Assembly: GCF_000615765.1 (NCBI RefSeq)
Contig: NZ_BAMI01000015.1
Coordinates: forward strand, 1-37,129
Length of the DNA: 37,129 bases
Direction of reading: 5' to 3'
Origin: Ligilactobacillus equi DSM 15833 = JCM 10991
GTDB taxonomy: Bacteria; Bacillota; Bacilli; Lactobacillales; Lactobacillaceae
The notes below the pieces were generated by a model, which did not search any database, was not told where the DNA came from, and worked only from the letters and a program-made list of their open reading frames with translations. Shown in pieces: positions 23,848 through 30,079 of this stretch. Numbering within the stretch: the stretch's first letter is position 1; every line of letters starts with the position of its first letter. Both the position numbers and the translations under genes were made by a program.

Positions 23848-24326
23848 GCTTTCTTCCCTCTTTCATCAAGATAATTACTTAATTCCCTAATCGTCATCCC
23901 TTTATACGGCGCTAGCTCATGTTCGACTTTCCGCACATACTCCTTAACGCATTTTGGAGTGATTCCTGTTTTATCAACCACTGTACTTATGTGATAATTC
24001 TTGCTGAGCGCCCAACAATTAAACTCCACGGATCTATCTGTCGCTTTAAGCACCTCCATTTTTTGCAGATAAAGGCACACCAGATTAACTGGGATTTTCA
24101 CTCTCCTTGCTACCGCTTTAGGTGACTCTCCTACTTTGTAATCTTCGATAAGTGCTTTGCTTGTGGGCCGATTTCTAACTCTCTTTTCCCAGGCAAGCTT
24201 GTAGATGTTACCTTCTGGGATGTTTCGATACTCGGACTCGTTCCATTTTTTAGGAACCGTCATATAAGACCGTACCTTCTCGTCAAGGTCGTTAATGTCC
24301 ATCCCCATAGCTTCTTCAAGCGTCAT
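23844..24326 (-). CDS. Early protein with two helix-turn-helix-like segments
   Basis: A 160-residue protein whose N-terminal third is acidic and polar. Two similar segments follow: residues about 68-92 (GESPKAVARRVKIPVNLVCL) and about 112-135 (STVVDKTGITPKCVKEYVRK). Both have the spacing of a helix-turn-helix, suggesting a duplicated DNA-binding unit or a sigma-4-like domain. It sits in the early operon before the late regulator and may be a regulator, but its target is not visible. Confidence 0.6.
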   Translation of the reverse strand: MTLEEAMGMDINDLDEKVRSYMTVPKKWNESEYRNIPEGNIYKLAWEKRVRNRPTSKALIEDYKVGESPKAVARRVKIPVNLVCLYLQKMEVLKATDRSVEFNCWALSKNYHISTVVDKTGITPKCVKEYVRKVEHELAPYKGMTIRELSNYLDERGKKA

Positions 24327-24440
24327 CTATCTCACCTCAAACGGATTTTTTCTAAAGCCAGGGTCTTTATATGCCAATAAGCCTTTAGGGTGGCCTATGG
24401 ATTTTTGCTCATTTACCTTCCGTTTTTTCTTCTTGACCAT
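24327..24440 (-). CDS. Small very basic protein (37 aa)
   Basis: An ATG at 24440 follows AGGAGGAAAAATAACC. The product begins MVKKKKRKVNEQK and ends with GLLAYKDPGFRKNPFEVR. The stop is followed immediately by the next gene's ATG. With 11 Lys/Arg in 37 residues it may bind nucleic acid. No family recognised. Confidence 0.6.
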   Translation of the reverse strand: MVKKKKRKVNEQKSIGHPKGLLAYKDPGFRKNPFEVR

Positions 24441-24442
24441 GG

Positions 24443-24835
24443 TTATTTTTCCTCCTTGTTGCAATCTTTTAAATAATCACTATAGAATTCTTCTAAAACC
24501 GCCTTTACGCTCTGAGGATTAGGTCTCGACTTTAGCATCACCCCGCCCAAAGCAGCTAACAATCCAGCAGCTAACGGTCCACCAGCGCTTTTTATATAGT
24601 CATCGGTTAGATGCGATGAAAGAATTGAAAGATACGAAGGTACAATTTCTTCTATGAGAGCATCATATTCTTTGGCCTTTCCTTCCAAAATTTCCTTAAT
24701 CGTTTCTCCAAGAGATTTTAAAACTAACTCGTCCAAAATGCCTTGTTCTATATCGTTGTAATCCTCCTTCGAAACAATAACTTCAACACTTGTTTCTTTA
24801 CCATTTTTTCTTGTAATTAAAATTTGATGGTCCAT
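24443..24835 (-). CDS. Early phage protein (130 aa), unknown
   Basis: A mostly helical acidic protein with a beta-hairpin start (MDHQILITRKNGKETSVEVI). A central Gly/Ala-rich hydrophobic stretch (GGPLAAGLLAALGGVMLKS, about residues 86-104) could be a membrane helix or a buried helix. It starts after GGGGGAATAATA. No family recognised. Confidence 0.62.
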   Translation of the reverse strand: MDHQILITRKNGKETSVEVIVSKEDYNDIEQGILDELVLKSLGETIKEILEGKAKEYDALIEEIVPSYLSILSSHLTDDYIKSAGGPLAAGLLAALGGVMLKSRPNPQSVKAVLEEFYSDYLKDCNKEEK

Positions 24836-24875
24836 TATTATTCCCCCATTTCAGCCCATATACCAATCAACATCA

Positions 24876-24962
24876 CTAGAATGCATAGTAATAAATCATC
24901 GAGCTCATATCTCCCATCATAACCACGAAAAACATTATGATTGACATTACACCTTTGAACAT
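24876..24962 (-). CDS. Possible tiny membrane peptide (28 aa)
   Basis: An ATG at 24962 overlaps the stop of the preceding gene (GTGATG) and follows CGGAGGGAAAG. The frame gives one hydrophobic segment rich in Met and Val (MSIIMFFVVMMGDM). The ribosome site and coupling are good, but so short a frame can be chance. A longer overlapping frame (24838-25083) starts inside the upstream gene without a site and is not preferred. Confidence 0.4.
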   Translation of the reverse strand: MFKGVMSIIMFFVVMMGDMSSMIYYYAF

Positions 24963-25519
24963 CACTTTCCCTCCGTTTTAGGCAGGTCTGGTATCGGAGC
25001 CCACCATAAATCGTTATAATCACTAGCATAGCCATTAAAATCAAGCAACCCAACAATGCCTGCAAAATCATCCCATTCGTCAACGCCTACCCACTGACCA
25101 TCAGTAACCAAAACTTTTTGGCCAAGGTCAGGCACAGGGCAATCAAATCCGTATTGTTCATCTACCCATGGCCGTTCTTCTCTCTCTTCTTCCGTTATCG
25201 GACGGGTTTTGAACTTAATCCAATCCACTTCTTTTCTCCTATAAATTTTCATCAAAAAATCAACCTGTTCCCCAGATACACAAGTGTTACTAAACTTGAT
25301 GTAGGTATCTACATAATATTCATCTTTGTCGCCGTTATAAGTTACTTCCCAATAACGGTCATCTTCTTTTTCTACGGTATTGGCGAATGTGGCTTTACGA
25401 TTTTGTAAATCTTTGCTTAACCAAACCAGACTTAAGTCTTGAGGTTCTGCCAAAAATGTCTTCTTAACCGATAAGAAAATGGCTGATTTACAATTAAAAA
25501 TAAACTCATCTGTTGTCAT
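24962..25519 (-). CDS. Early phage protein (185 aa) with DUF551-like end
   Basis: A soluble acidic protein. The central part is beta-rich with many aromatic residues (DRYWEVTYNGDKDEYYVDTY). The last 50 residues have the pattern GQKVLVTDGQWVGVDEWDDF followed by LWWAPIPDLP, like the short DUF551-type phage modules ending in a Trp/Pro motif. It starts after GGAGGGAAAAGACTA and overlaps its neighbours at both ends. Function unknown. Confidence 0.65.
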   Translation of the reverse strand: MTTDEFIFNCKSAIFLSVKKTFLAEPQDLSLVWLSKDLQNRKATFANTVEKEDDRYWEVTYNGDKDEYYVDTYIKFSNTCVSGEQVDFLMKIYRRKEVDWIKFKTRPITEEEREERPWVDEQYGFDCPVPDLGQKVLVTDGQWVGVDEWDDFAGIVGLLDFNGYASDYNDLWWAPIPDLPKTEGK

Positions 25520-25614
25520 TAGTCTTTTCCCTCCAATTCTGAAATCAAAAACCCAATAATTTCTCGTTGCTCTTCAACGATTTTTTGGTAAAGGTTGAAG
25601 TAATCGCCGTCCAT
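25519..25614 (-). CDS. Small acidic helical protein (31 aa)
   Basis: An ATG at 25614, close behind GCGAGGAAA, lies inside the end of the upstream regulator gene. The product, MDGDYFNLYQKIVEEQREII and 11 more residues, is one amphipathic helix. Its last codons hold the ribosome site of the next gene and its stop overlaps that ATG. It may serve mainly in translational coupling. Confidence 0.45.
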   Translation of the reverse strand: MDGDYFNLYQKIVEEQREIIGFLISELEGKD

Positions 25615-26131
25615 TTTCCTCGCCAAACGCTTCTTCAATCCTAATTCTTTTTAAATGTGTATATACGGTCGATTTCGCTATCGCTAGCTCCTCACCGATT
25701 TCTCTTGCCGAGTATCCTTCTTCCGAAAGGCTTTTAATTTGCTCGTGTAGCTGACTATAAGCAACCGCTTGCCTCCTAGTCATACCACCTTTTCTGGTCT
25801 TGTAACCAGTTCCTTTCTCTGCAATCAAGATATGACCGACACCGCCAACCGACATCTTCATGATTTCGGCAACCTCTTTGCGTGTGTAGCCTTCGTCAAT
25901 CATCTTGATAATTTCTTGATTTCGCTTTTCATTGACGCTTGGCTTTTTCTTGGTTTTGCTCATCATCGCCATCTTCTTTTTAGCTTTTTCAAGCGAAACG
26001 TTCCAGACGCAAGCTGACCATCGGATTTTGTCAGCATTCTTGTTGGGTATGCTTTCCCAAACCTCATCGCCAAATTTACGAAAATCGTAATTTTTCCTGA
26101 GTCGTCGAAATGACGCTGTGTAATCAGTCAT
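25574..26131 (-). CDS. Early DNA-binding protein with two helix-turn-helix motifs
   Basis: A 185-residue basic protein. A first helix-turn-helix lies at about residues 70-100 (IIKMIDEGYTRKEVAEIMKM). A second at about 130-160 (IKSLSEEGYSAREIGEELAI, then AKSTVYTHLKRI) is clearly its repeat. The N-terminal 60 residues are basic and aromatic. It lies directly downstream of the non-coding RNA region and starts after GGGAGGGTAATC. It is probably a phage regulator; target unknown. Confidence 0.7.
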   Translation of the reverse strand: MTDYTASFRRLRKNYDFRKFGDEVWESIPNKNADKIRWSACVWNVSLEKAKKKMAMMSKTKKKPSVNEKRNQEIIKMIDEGYTRKEVAEIMKMSVGGVGHILIAEKGTGYKTRKGGMTRRQAVAYSQLHEQIKSLSEEGYSAREIGEELAIAKSTVYTHLKRIRIEEAFGEENGRRLLQPLPKNR

Positions 26132-26164
26132 GATTACCCTCCCAAAACTTTATTTTTTCCCGGC

Positions 26165-26940
26165 CAGGATAAACCAAAGAGGTAGAGTTGAACCACCTCA
26201 GGCGCTGCTAGACCTGCTAACCGTAGCAATGGTGAATTTTCTGTTACAATAAAAACTTCCAAAGAGAGGATTCTCACTTCCTTTTATTATTTATTGCAGC
26301 TACTGTTTAACAGACAGCTCCGTTAATCTGTGACCAAGTGATCAGTTGAGTAGTGAATAAGTATAGTGTCCACAGATTAACGACGACCTTCGGACTTGCA
26401 CCGAACCCGTGAGAAATCAAATTTTGTGTTAGCACGGTCAATTTGTATCGTCTAGCGGTTTGAAAGACTATATATTTTATTTTTTGGTCGACCGCTTGCG
26501 ACCAACGGAAACCGACGGAATTGCACCGCCCACTGGACTTGTGTAGTAGTTTTTTCACTGAATATCTAAAGGAGAAAGTTTTAATGTACATCTTCGCCCT
26601 CGTGCTAATTTAGCTTCCAAATGAGGGGTAAAGCCCCCTTTTCATGCTAGCGGTTAGGTCCGCCGTTCCTTTTTACGATGTGAGCCAATACTCCCACTGG
26701 CTCTATACTAATCAGCCCTCTAACAAGCTGATTAGCTAAAGGATAAAGATAATACTCAGGTCACCCAGCCAAGGTGACCAATACTCACAAGACCTTTGAC
26801 AATCTTGCAAGCTGCTTTCTGGTAAATCATGCCTCATTTTGTGAGTATCTAAGCACGCTCCAGACGGGAGATGTCCAGTCTCCCTATACCCACCAGTCCT
26901 TCGACAGACTAGCAAGCTGATTAATCTCGGAAGTAATCCA
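26165..26940 (-). ncRNA. Large structured non-coding RNA, GOLLD/ROOL-class candidate
   Basis: This ~800-base stretch has no believable gene but many perfect or compensated hairpins. The 5' half (about 26940-26680) has three two-hairpin modules. The middle holds CCCC/GGGG and GGTCG/CGACC hairpins. CGTTAATCTGTG (26321-26332) pairs perfectly with 26371-26382. Three 5-bp hairpins have 7-base loops matching the T-loop consensus TNCAANT: TGCAATT (26514-26530), TGCAAGT (26389-26405) and TTCAACT (26181-26197). The loops fit only the minus strand, which is also the transcribed direction. Giant RNAs of this size in Lactobacillales prophages are known as GOLLD (about 800 nt) and ROOL (about 580 nt). The class is inferred from size, context and complexity, not from an alignment. 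Confidence 0.62.
26682..26917 (-). repeat. Three covarying two-hairpin modules in the RNA's 5' half
   Basis: On the minus strand each module reads CAGCTTG, then hairpin B with a 10-base loop of consensus YTGTYRAAGG, then about GTRRGTAT, then hairpin A. B stems and loops are at 26893-26913, 26788-26807 and 26708-26735. A stems are GGGAGA/TCTCCC (26866-26884), GGTCACC/GGTGACC (26759-26779) and GAGCCA/TGGCTC (26682-26703). Stem sequences differ in every copy yet always pair, while B loops are conserved. This is direct internal evidence of selection for RNA structure. Confidence 0.7.
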
Positions 26941-26942
26941 AG

Positions 26943-27101
26943 TTAACTTTTACCTTTCGGTTTAATAGTCGTCTCACATCCCTTTGTAGAAATTCTAACT
27001 TTGTTTTCAAAAAAAGCGTTTGAACATCGAATTTCTATGCCGTTCCTCAGCACCTTAAAAGACCCACCTTTAGGTGTTTTACTTTTGTGTTCATCCTTCA
27101 T
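26943..27101 (-). CDS. Tiny protein, paralogue 1 (52 aa)
   Basis: An ATG at 27101 follows AAAAGGAGGTGAAAAAA. The product begins MKDEHKSKTPKGGSFKVLRN and contains two Cys. Its middle and end resemble the next gene's product (KTP-GG---RVL, then CETT). It is the last coding unit before the structured RNA, with only a few bases between. Function unknown; beta-rich and basic. Confidence 0.68.
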   Translation of the reverse strand: MKDEHKSKTPKGGSFKVLRNGIEIRCSNAFFENKVRISTKGCETTIKPKGKS

Positions 27102-27116
27102 TTTTTTCACCTCCTT

Positions 27117-27272
27117 TTATTTATTTGTCGTCTCACAATCTCGATTTTGTAGACCCTTTACTTTAAATTGTCCGTCAATCGATATTTTTTTAGCTTTAAT
27201 CTGTACACTATTTTCTAACACCCTTAGATATCCACCTTGGGGTGTTTTCTGTTCAAATTTAATTTCCTTCAT
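27117..27272 (-). CDS. Tiny protein, paralogue 2 (51 aa)
   Basis: An ATG at 27272 follows AAAAGGAGGTGAAAAA, nearly the same leader as the next gene. The product begins MKEIKFEQKTPQGGYLRVLE and ends DCETTNK. Shared leader, KTP-GG start and CETT end show a recent tandem duplication with the gene at 26943. No family recognised. Confidence 0.68.
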   Translation of the reverse strand: MKEIKFEQKTPQGGYLRVLENSVQIKAKKISIDGQFKVKGLQNRDCETTNK

Positions 27273-27286
27273 TTTTTCACCTCCTT

Positions 27287-27400
27287 TTATTTATTGCTAA
27301 AAAACCCTGCTACATAGATAATAATGGCCAATAAGAATGCTGCACCTATCACGTCAGCATAATCACAAAACATCAGCCACATAATTTCTAATGTGATCAC
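27287..27400 (-). CDS. Small membrane protein (37 aa), GTG start
   Basis: A GTG at 27400 overlaps the TGA of the upstream gene, and GGAGGTG lies 5 bases before it inside that gene. One hydrophobic helix (VIGAAFLLAIIIYVAGFF) follows an acidic start. The ribosome site and coupling support a real single-pass membrane peptide. Confidence 0.62.
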   Translation of the reverse strand: MITLEIMWLMFCDYADVIGAAFLLAIIIYVAGFFSNK

Positions 27401-27774
27401 TTCACCACCTCCATAACATCCCCATTTTCATCAATGGTCTCACCGTCTTCTGTCTTAAGCGAACCATCTTCACCTATGTAGGTTTGTCCTGGAAGCTCCT
27501 GACTCCACTCATTAGACTTAATCTGACCAGTATCTTCATCCCGTCCGATTGAAACCACCGAGGAAACACCAAGCTGAGGGGCTAACTTGCTAGAAACCTC
27601 TACTTGAATCATCCCGTTATTTCGTAGCTCCCCAGGTTCAACCGTAATTTTTAAGTTGATTACCCGTTTCTTAGTCGCTGAGGTCTGTGGATCCATGATA
27701 TTCTTCAGAACCTTTTCATACTCTCGGTCAAACAGTCGTTGTACATCTCCGTTCGCAATCTTTCCTAATTCCAT
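27397..27774 (-). CDS. Replication-terminator-like phage protein
   Basis: A 125-residue protein of the family annotated 'replication terminator protein' in Gram-positive phages. It has a helical start (IANGDVQRLFDREYEKVLKN) with ...NIMDPQTSATKKRVINLKITV, a beta-rich middle (SKLAPQLGV) and an acidic end (LKTEDGETIDENGDVME). It lies directly downstream of the replication initiator, its ATG overlapping that stop by one base. Its true biochemical role is not established; the name is by family. Confidence 0.75.
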   Translation of the reverse strand: MELGKIANGDVQRLFDREYEKVLKNIMDPQTSATKKRVINLKITVEPGELRNNGMIQVEVSSKLAPQLGVSSVVSIGRDEDTGQIKSNEWSQELPGQTYIGEDGSLKTEDGETIDENGDVMEVVK

Positions 27775-28697
27775 TATTTATCCTTCTTTCCGAACATTTT
27801 TGCTTCCAGTTTTTTTCGCTTATCCTCCAACGCCGCCCTATCTTCATCAGATAGCTTCGGCACCTGATAGCCTTCTTGCGCCCAGTCTGGCAGTGTTTCT
27901 TTTTGTACTATGCGTCTGCGATTACTTTTGCGCTTGTTAGCATATGTTGTCTGCTGGGTCTTAAAAGCTTCTTCGCTTTGCTTAGCTTGTGCTACTGTTT
28001 TGATATTCTTATTCAAGTAGCCCTCTAGAATTTTCTTCAGATAATTCATATTGGGCCGTTGGGCTTGGTCTGCCATGTAGTCAATAGCATGTGCCACCAA
28101 GTCATCTCCTAGCTGATCAATGTAATCGATAATTACTGGTGTGTTCATCCCGTTTGCTGGGATGCCAATCGCCGCTAATTTGTTGAAGACATTTTCACTT
28201 GGTGTCGGTGTACTACTACTTCTATTAGTTGTTTTATTAATATGTTCTATTTGGGTCAAACCCATTTGACTACCCCCGTCAAATCCATTTGACCACCCTG
28301 GTAAAGTCGGCTTGACTACCCTAGTCAAATCAGTTTGACTACCGTTAGTAAAGTCAATTTGACTATCCTTGGGAATATATCGCTTAGATAAACTTCCGTA
28401 AGTGATATAACGACCTTTGATTACCCCAGTTTTTTCATCCACCACATTCTCTGTTTCAATAAACCCTCGTTCTTTTAGCAGATTGACGTAGCTGATAGCA
28501 GTTTGTCTTGAAACCTTTAACCTTCGAGCAATAGTGTTATTACTCATGTAAAATCTTCCTGTTACATTAAGCATTGAATTGATTTCGCCGTAAAGATAAG
28601 CCGCTTTCGGCTTCTTTAAGACTTCTTCGTCATAAGCGACATACGTAGGGATGTTTAGGAATAAATTAGATCCTTGAAACTCGTCCATCTTGCTCAA
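27774..28697 (-). CDS. Replication initiator / DnaD-like protein with winged helix
   Basis: A 307-residue protein. Residues about 15-95 form a winged-helix DNA-binding domain (SNNTIARRLKVSRQTAISYV, then LLKERGFIETENVV). Residues about 110-150 are encoded by the iteron array and are low in structure. Residues about 165-240 resemble a DnaD/DnaB_2 domain (VIIDYIDQLGDDLVAHAI, then AQRPNMNYLKKILEGYLNK). The C-terminus is basic. It should bind the iterons in its own gene and recruit host helicase. No phage helicase loader or SSB is seen nearby. Confidence 0.82.
   Translation of the reverse strand: MSKMDEFQGSNLFLNIPTYVAYDEEVLKKPKAAYLYGEINSMLNVTGRFYMSNNTIARRLKVSRQTAISYVNLLKERGFIETENVVDEKTGVIKGRYITYGSLSKRYIPKDSQIDFTNGSQTDLTRVVKPTLPGWSNGFDGGSQMGLTQIEHINKTTNRSSSTPTPSENVFNKLAAIGIPANGMNTPVIIDYIDQLGDDLVAHAIDYMADQAQRPNMNYLKKILEGYLNKNIKTVAQAKQSEEAFKTQQTTYANKRKSNRRRIVQKETLPDWAQEGYQVPKLSDEDRAALEDKRKKLEAKMFGKKDK
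28255..28371. repeat. Iteron array, probable phage replication origin
   Basis: Five tandem units of 23, 23, 23, 24 and 24 bp run without a gap. They start at 28255, 28278, 28301, 28324 and 28348, with plus-strand consensus GTCAAATCNATTTGACTACC. Each unit has an internal inverted repeat (GTCAAA/TTTGAC), degenerate in the third and fifth. They lie inside the initiator gene, as in many theta-replicating Gram-positive phages. The period is about two helical turns. Confidence 0.8.
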
Positions 28698-29386
28698 CTC
28701 CTTTCGTCAAACCATTCACATTGCCTCTTGCTCATTAGACCTAAGGAAACAACCTCCTTGGTGTTTAGCTTAACGCCGTGGAAGTGGTACTTCTCGGCAA
28801 AGCTCTTTGCTCCGATTGCATGGAACTCTGCGTGATGTTCTACGCAGAGAGCCTCCAATCTATGCCCCCTATGGTCAATATGTGTGCGGTCGTTACCCAT
28901 CCCCACAGTATCCTCGTGATTAATCTGAATGGCATCTCTACGCCCGCATACGGTGCATACACGATACTTTAGACACATCTTGACATATTGCTCCGTGTCC
29001 AAAGAATTAAGCGTCTCAGGCTCAATCTGAGCGCCAACCTCTAAAGCTTTATCAACTAGGAAGTCAATAAATGCTAAAGCCGTGTTTTCTGAACAGTAGG
29101 ATAAGGAAAACATCTCCTTGCCTACAGACTTGGTATATTCTTCTTTCAGCTGATATTTCAGCCGCTCTTTCTGGTAGTTAGTTAGGTATCCGGTAGCTCG
29201 GGCTATTTCACCAATAAGCGCATAAGCTTTTTTGCGCTGTTGGGATGTTATCATCCCCGATACTGGGATGATTCTATACTCTTGCACCCCCTCAGCTATG
29301 TTAACCTTTAAATCTGGTATATTTTGTATCCTAAACTGGGCTTGATTGCCCCTAATTCCGTTGACTATTCCTAATAATTCATTCAT
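28694..29386 (-). CDS. Putative HNHc nuclease
   Basis: A 230-residue protein of the phage 'putative HNHc nuclease' family. The N-terminal half is helical (SQQRKKAYALIGEIARATGY). The C-terminal half holds zinc-binding CTVCGRRD, the INHEDTVGMGNDR block and CVEHHAEFHAIG, i.e. a His/Asn nuclease motif with metal ligands. It sits at the head of the replication genes, where it is often found in place of a NinB-like recombination protein. It overlaps the next gene by 4 bases. Confidence 0.8.
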   Translation of the reverse strand: MNELLGIVNGIRGNQAQFRIQNIPDLKVNIAEGVQEYRIIPVSGMITSQQRKKAYALIGEIARATGYLTNYQKERLKYQLKEEYTKSVGKEMFSLSYCSENTALAFIDFLVDKALEVGAQIEPETLNSLDTEQYVKMCLKYRVCTVCGRRDAIQINHEDTVGMGNDRTHIDHRGHRLEALCVEHHAEFHAIGAKSFAEKYHFHGVKLNTKEVVSLGLMSKRQCEWFDERS

Positions 29387-29427
29387 CTTTTTTTACCTCT
29401 TGTGTGTTGATGGTAAATTGAAGTCGA

Positions 29428-29517
29428 TTAACCATTTACGAGTAGAAAAATATTTAACAGCAGAGCAATTAGCGCTAGCGCTAGAGAACCGTATGCAATA
29501 AGTTCTTTTTTATCCAT
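29428..29517 (-). CDS. Small membrane peptide (29 aa)
   Basis: An ATG at 29517 follows GGAGAGATAGGT. After MDKKELIAYG comes one hydrophobic helix rich in Leu and Ala (SLALALIALLLNIFLLV). It lies between two early genes. Too short for family assignment; supported by the ribosome site and the classic positive-inside pattern. Confidence 0.55.
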   Translation of the reverse strand: MDKKELIAYGSLALALIALLLNIFLLVNG

Positions 29518-29519
29518 AC

Positions 29520-29708
29520 CTATCTCTCCAGAAAATTAATCATACGATTAACTTCTGCTTCAGGGTACTTGCCATAGCCAGGAACTCCTGGCTTGGCGAT
29601 TGAACTAGAGTCTTTTCGGCTGTTAACCATGATGAAATTGTGCCCATTTTCATAGAACAGCACTTGAATCCGATAATCAGGGGTGCTGTTAAAAATAATT
29701 TTTTCCAT
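29520..29708 (-). CDS. Small early phage protein (62 aa)
   Basis: A beta-rich start (IIFNSTPDYRIQVLFYENGH) is followed by a Gly/Pro turn (KPGVPGYGKYP) and a terminal helix (EAEVNRMINFLER). It starts after CGAGGTAAGTAAT and ends next to the small membrane peptide. No family recognised. Confidence 0.6.
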   Translation of the reverse strand: MEKIIFNSTPDYRIQVLFYENGHNFIMVNSRKDSSSIAKPGVPGYGKYPEAEVNRMINFLER

Positions 29709-29728
29709 ATTACTTACCTCGTTTGTGT

Positions 29729-29791
29729 TATAATTAAATTGTGTTAATAATTGAATTGTTGTTGAAACTCGGCGCTATTGCCGGGTTTTTT
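29729..29791 (+). ncRNA. Antisense-oriented short unit: extended -10 promoter and terminator (copy 3)
   Basis: On the plus strand, TGTTATAAT (29726-29734) is an extended -10. ACTCGGC-GCTATT-GCCGGGT (29767-29786) then forms a 7-bp stem with six T at 29786-29791, a good terminator. The product would be about 50 nt. All genes here read the other way. The hairpin overlaps the 3' end of the membrane-protein gene at 29775-29948. Confidence 0.45.
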
Positions 29792-29948
29792 CGTCTTGGT
29801 CCAAAAGTAACCCGACGATTCCAACCACGATTGCCAGAAACAAACCGTGCCACCAAACAGGTCGCCCTAGGTCGCTTGACCCGGCCAGACCAGCGACGAT
29901 AAATAACGCTAATACTTGTAAAATTTCACCAATGATAACTTTTGCCAT
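29775..29948 (-). CDS. Small membrane protein (57 aa)
   Basis: The ATG at 29948 follows GGAAGGAGAGATTGAGA; a longer frame from 29990 has no site. Two hydrophobic helices (IGEILQVLALFIVAGLAGSS and WWHGLFLAIVVGIVGLLL) end in a charged tail. It is directly downstream of, and nearly overlaps, another membrane-protein gene. Function unknown. Confidence 0.6.
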   Translation of the reverse strand: MAKVIIGEILQVLALFIVAGLAGSSDLGRPVWWHGLFLAIVVGIVGLLLDQDEKTRQ

Positions 29949-29950
29949 TC

Positions 29951-30079
29951 TCAATCTCTCCTTCCACGTTTTGACCCGGCATACAACCATGCCTTGTATC
30001 TTTCAACTACCCAACCGACAAACTCAGGCACGTGAGCCGTGAGCGCTACGGCTAGGAAAATAACGATCAACCAAATCAT
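29951..30079 (-). CDS. Small membrane protein (42 aa)
   Basis: An ATG at 30079 overlaps the preceding stop by 4 bases (ATGA), with AAGGAAG upstream. One N-terminal hydrophobic helix (MIWLIVIFLAVALTAHV) is followed by an amphipathic basic end (VVERYKAWLYAGSKRGRRD). The end of the gene carries the ribosome site of the next. No family recognised. Confidence 0.6.
   Translation of the reverse strand: MIWLIVIFLAVALTAHVPEFVGWVVERYKAWLYAGSKRGRRD

Noticed and set aside
24418-24440. KKKKRKV in the 37-residue basic protein looks like an SV40-type nuclear localisation signal
   Set aside because: It is a bacterial phage protein. Lys/Arg-rich starts are common in small nucleic-acid-binding proteins.
24838-25083. 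An 81-codon frame overlapping the end of the DUF551-like gene
   Set aside because: It starts deep inside a better-supported gene with no ribosome site. A coupled short frame at 24876-24962 fits the signals better.
26307-26591. A 94-codon open frame on the minus strand inside the large RNA region
   Set aside because: It runs through two T-loop hairpins and the perfect 12-bp helix, has an unnatural composition and no relation to any family. The structured-RNA reading explains the sequence better.
26584-26613. A plus-strand 9-residue hydrophobic peptide (MYIFALVLI) with AAAGGAGAAA upstream, resembling a pheromone
   Set aside because: It lies antisense to the structured RNA with no plus-strand promoter or export context. 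A chance match is likely.
28255-28371. Regular repeats considered as a CRISPR array
   Set aside because: Units are contiguous with no unique spacers, and they lie inside a coding frame. They are replication iterons.
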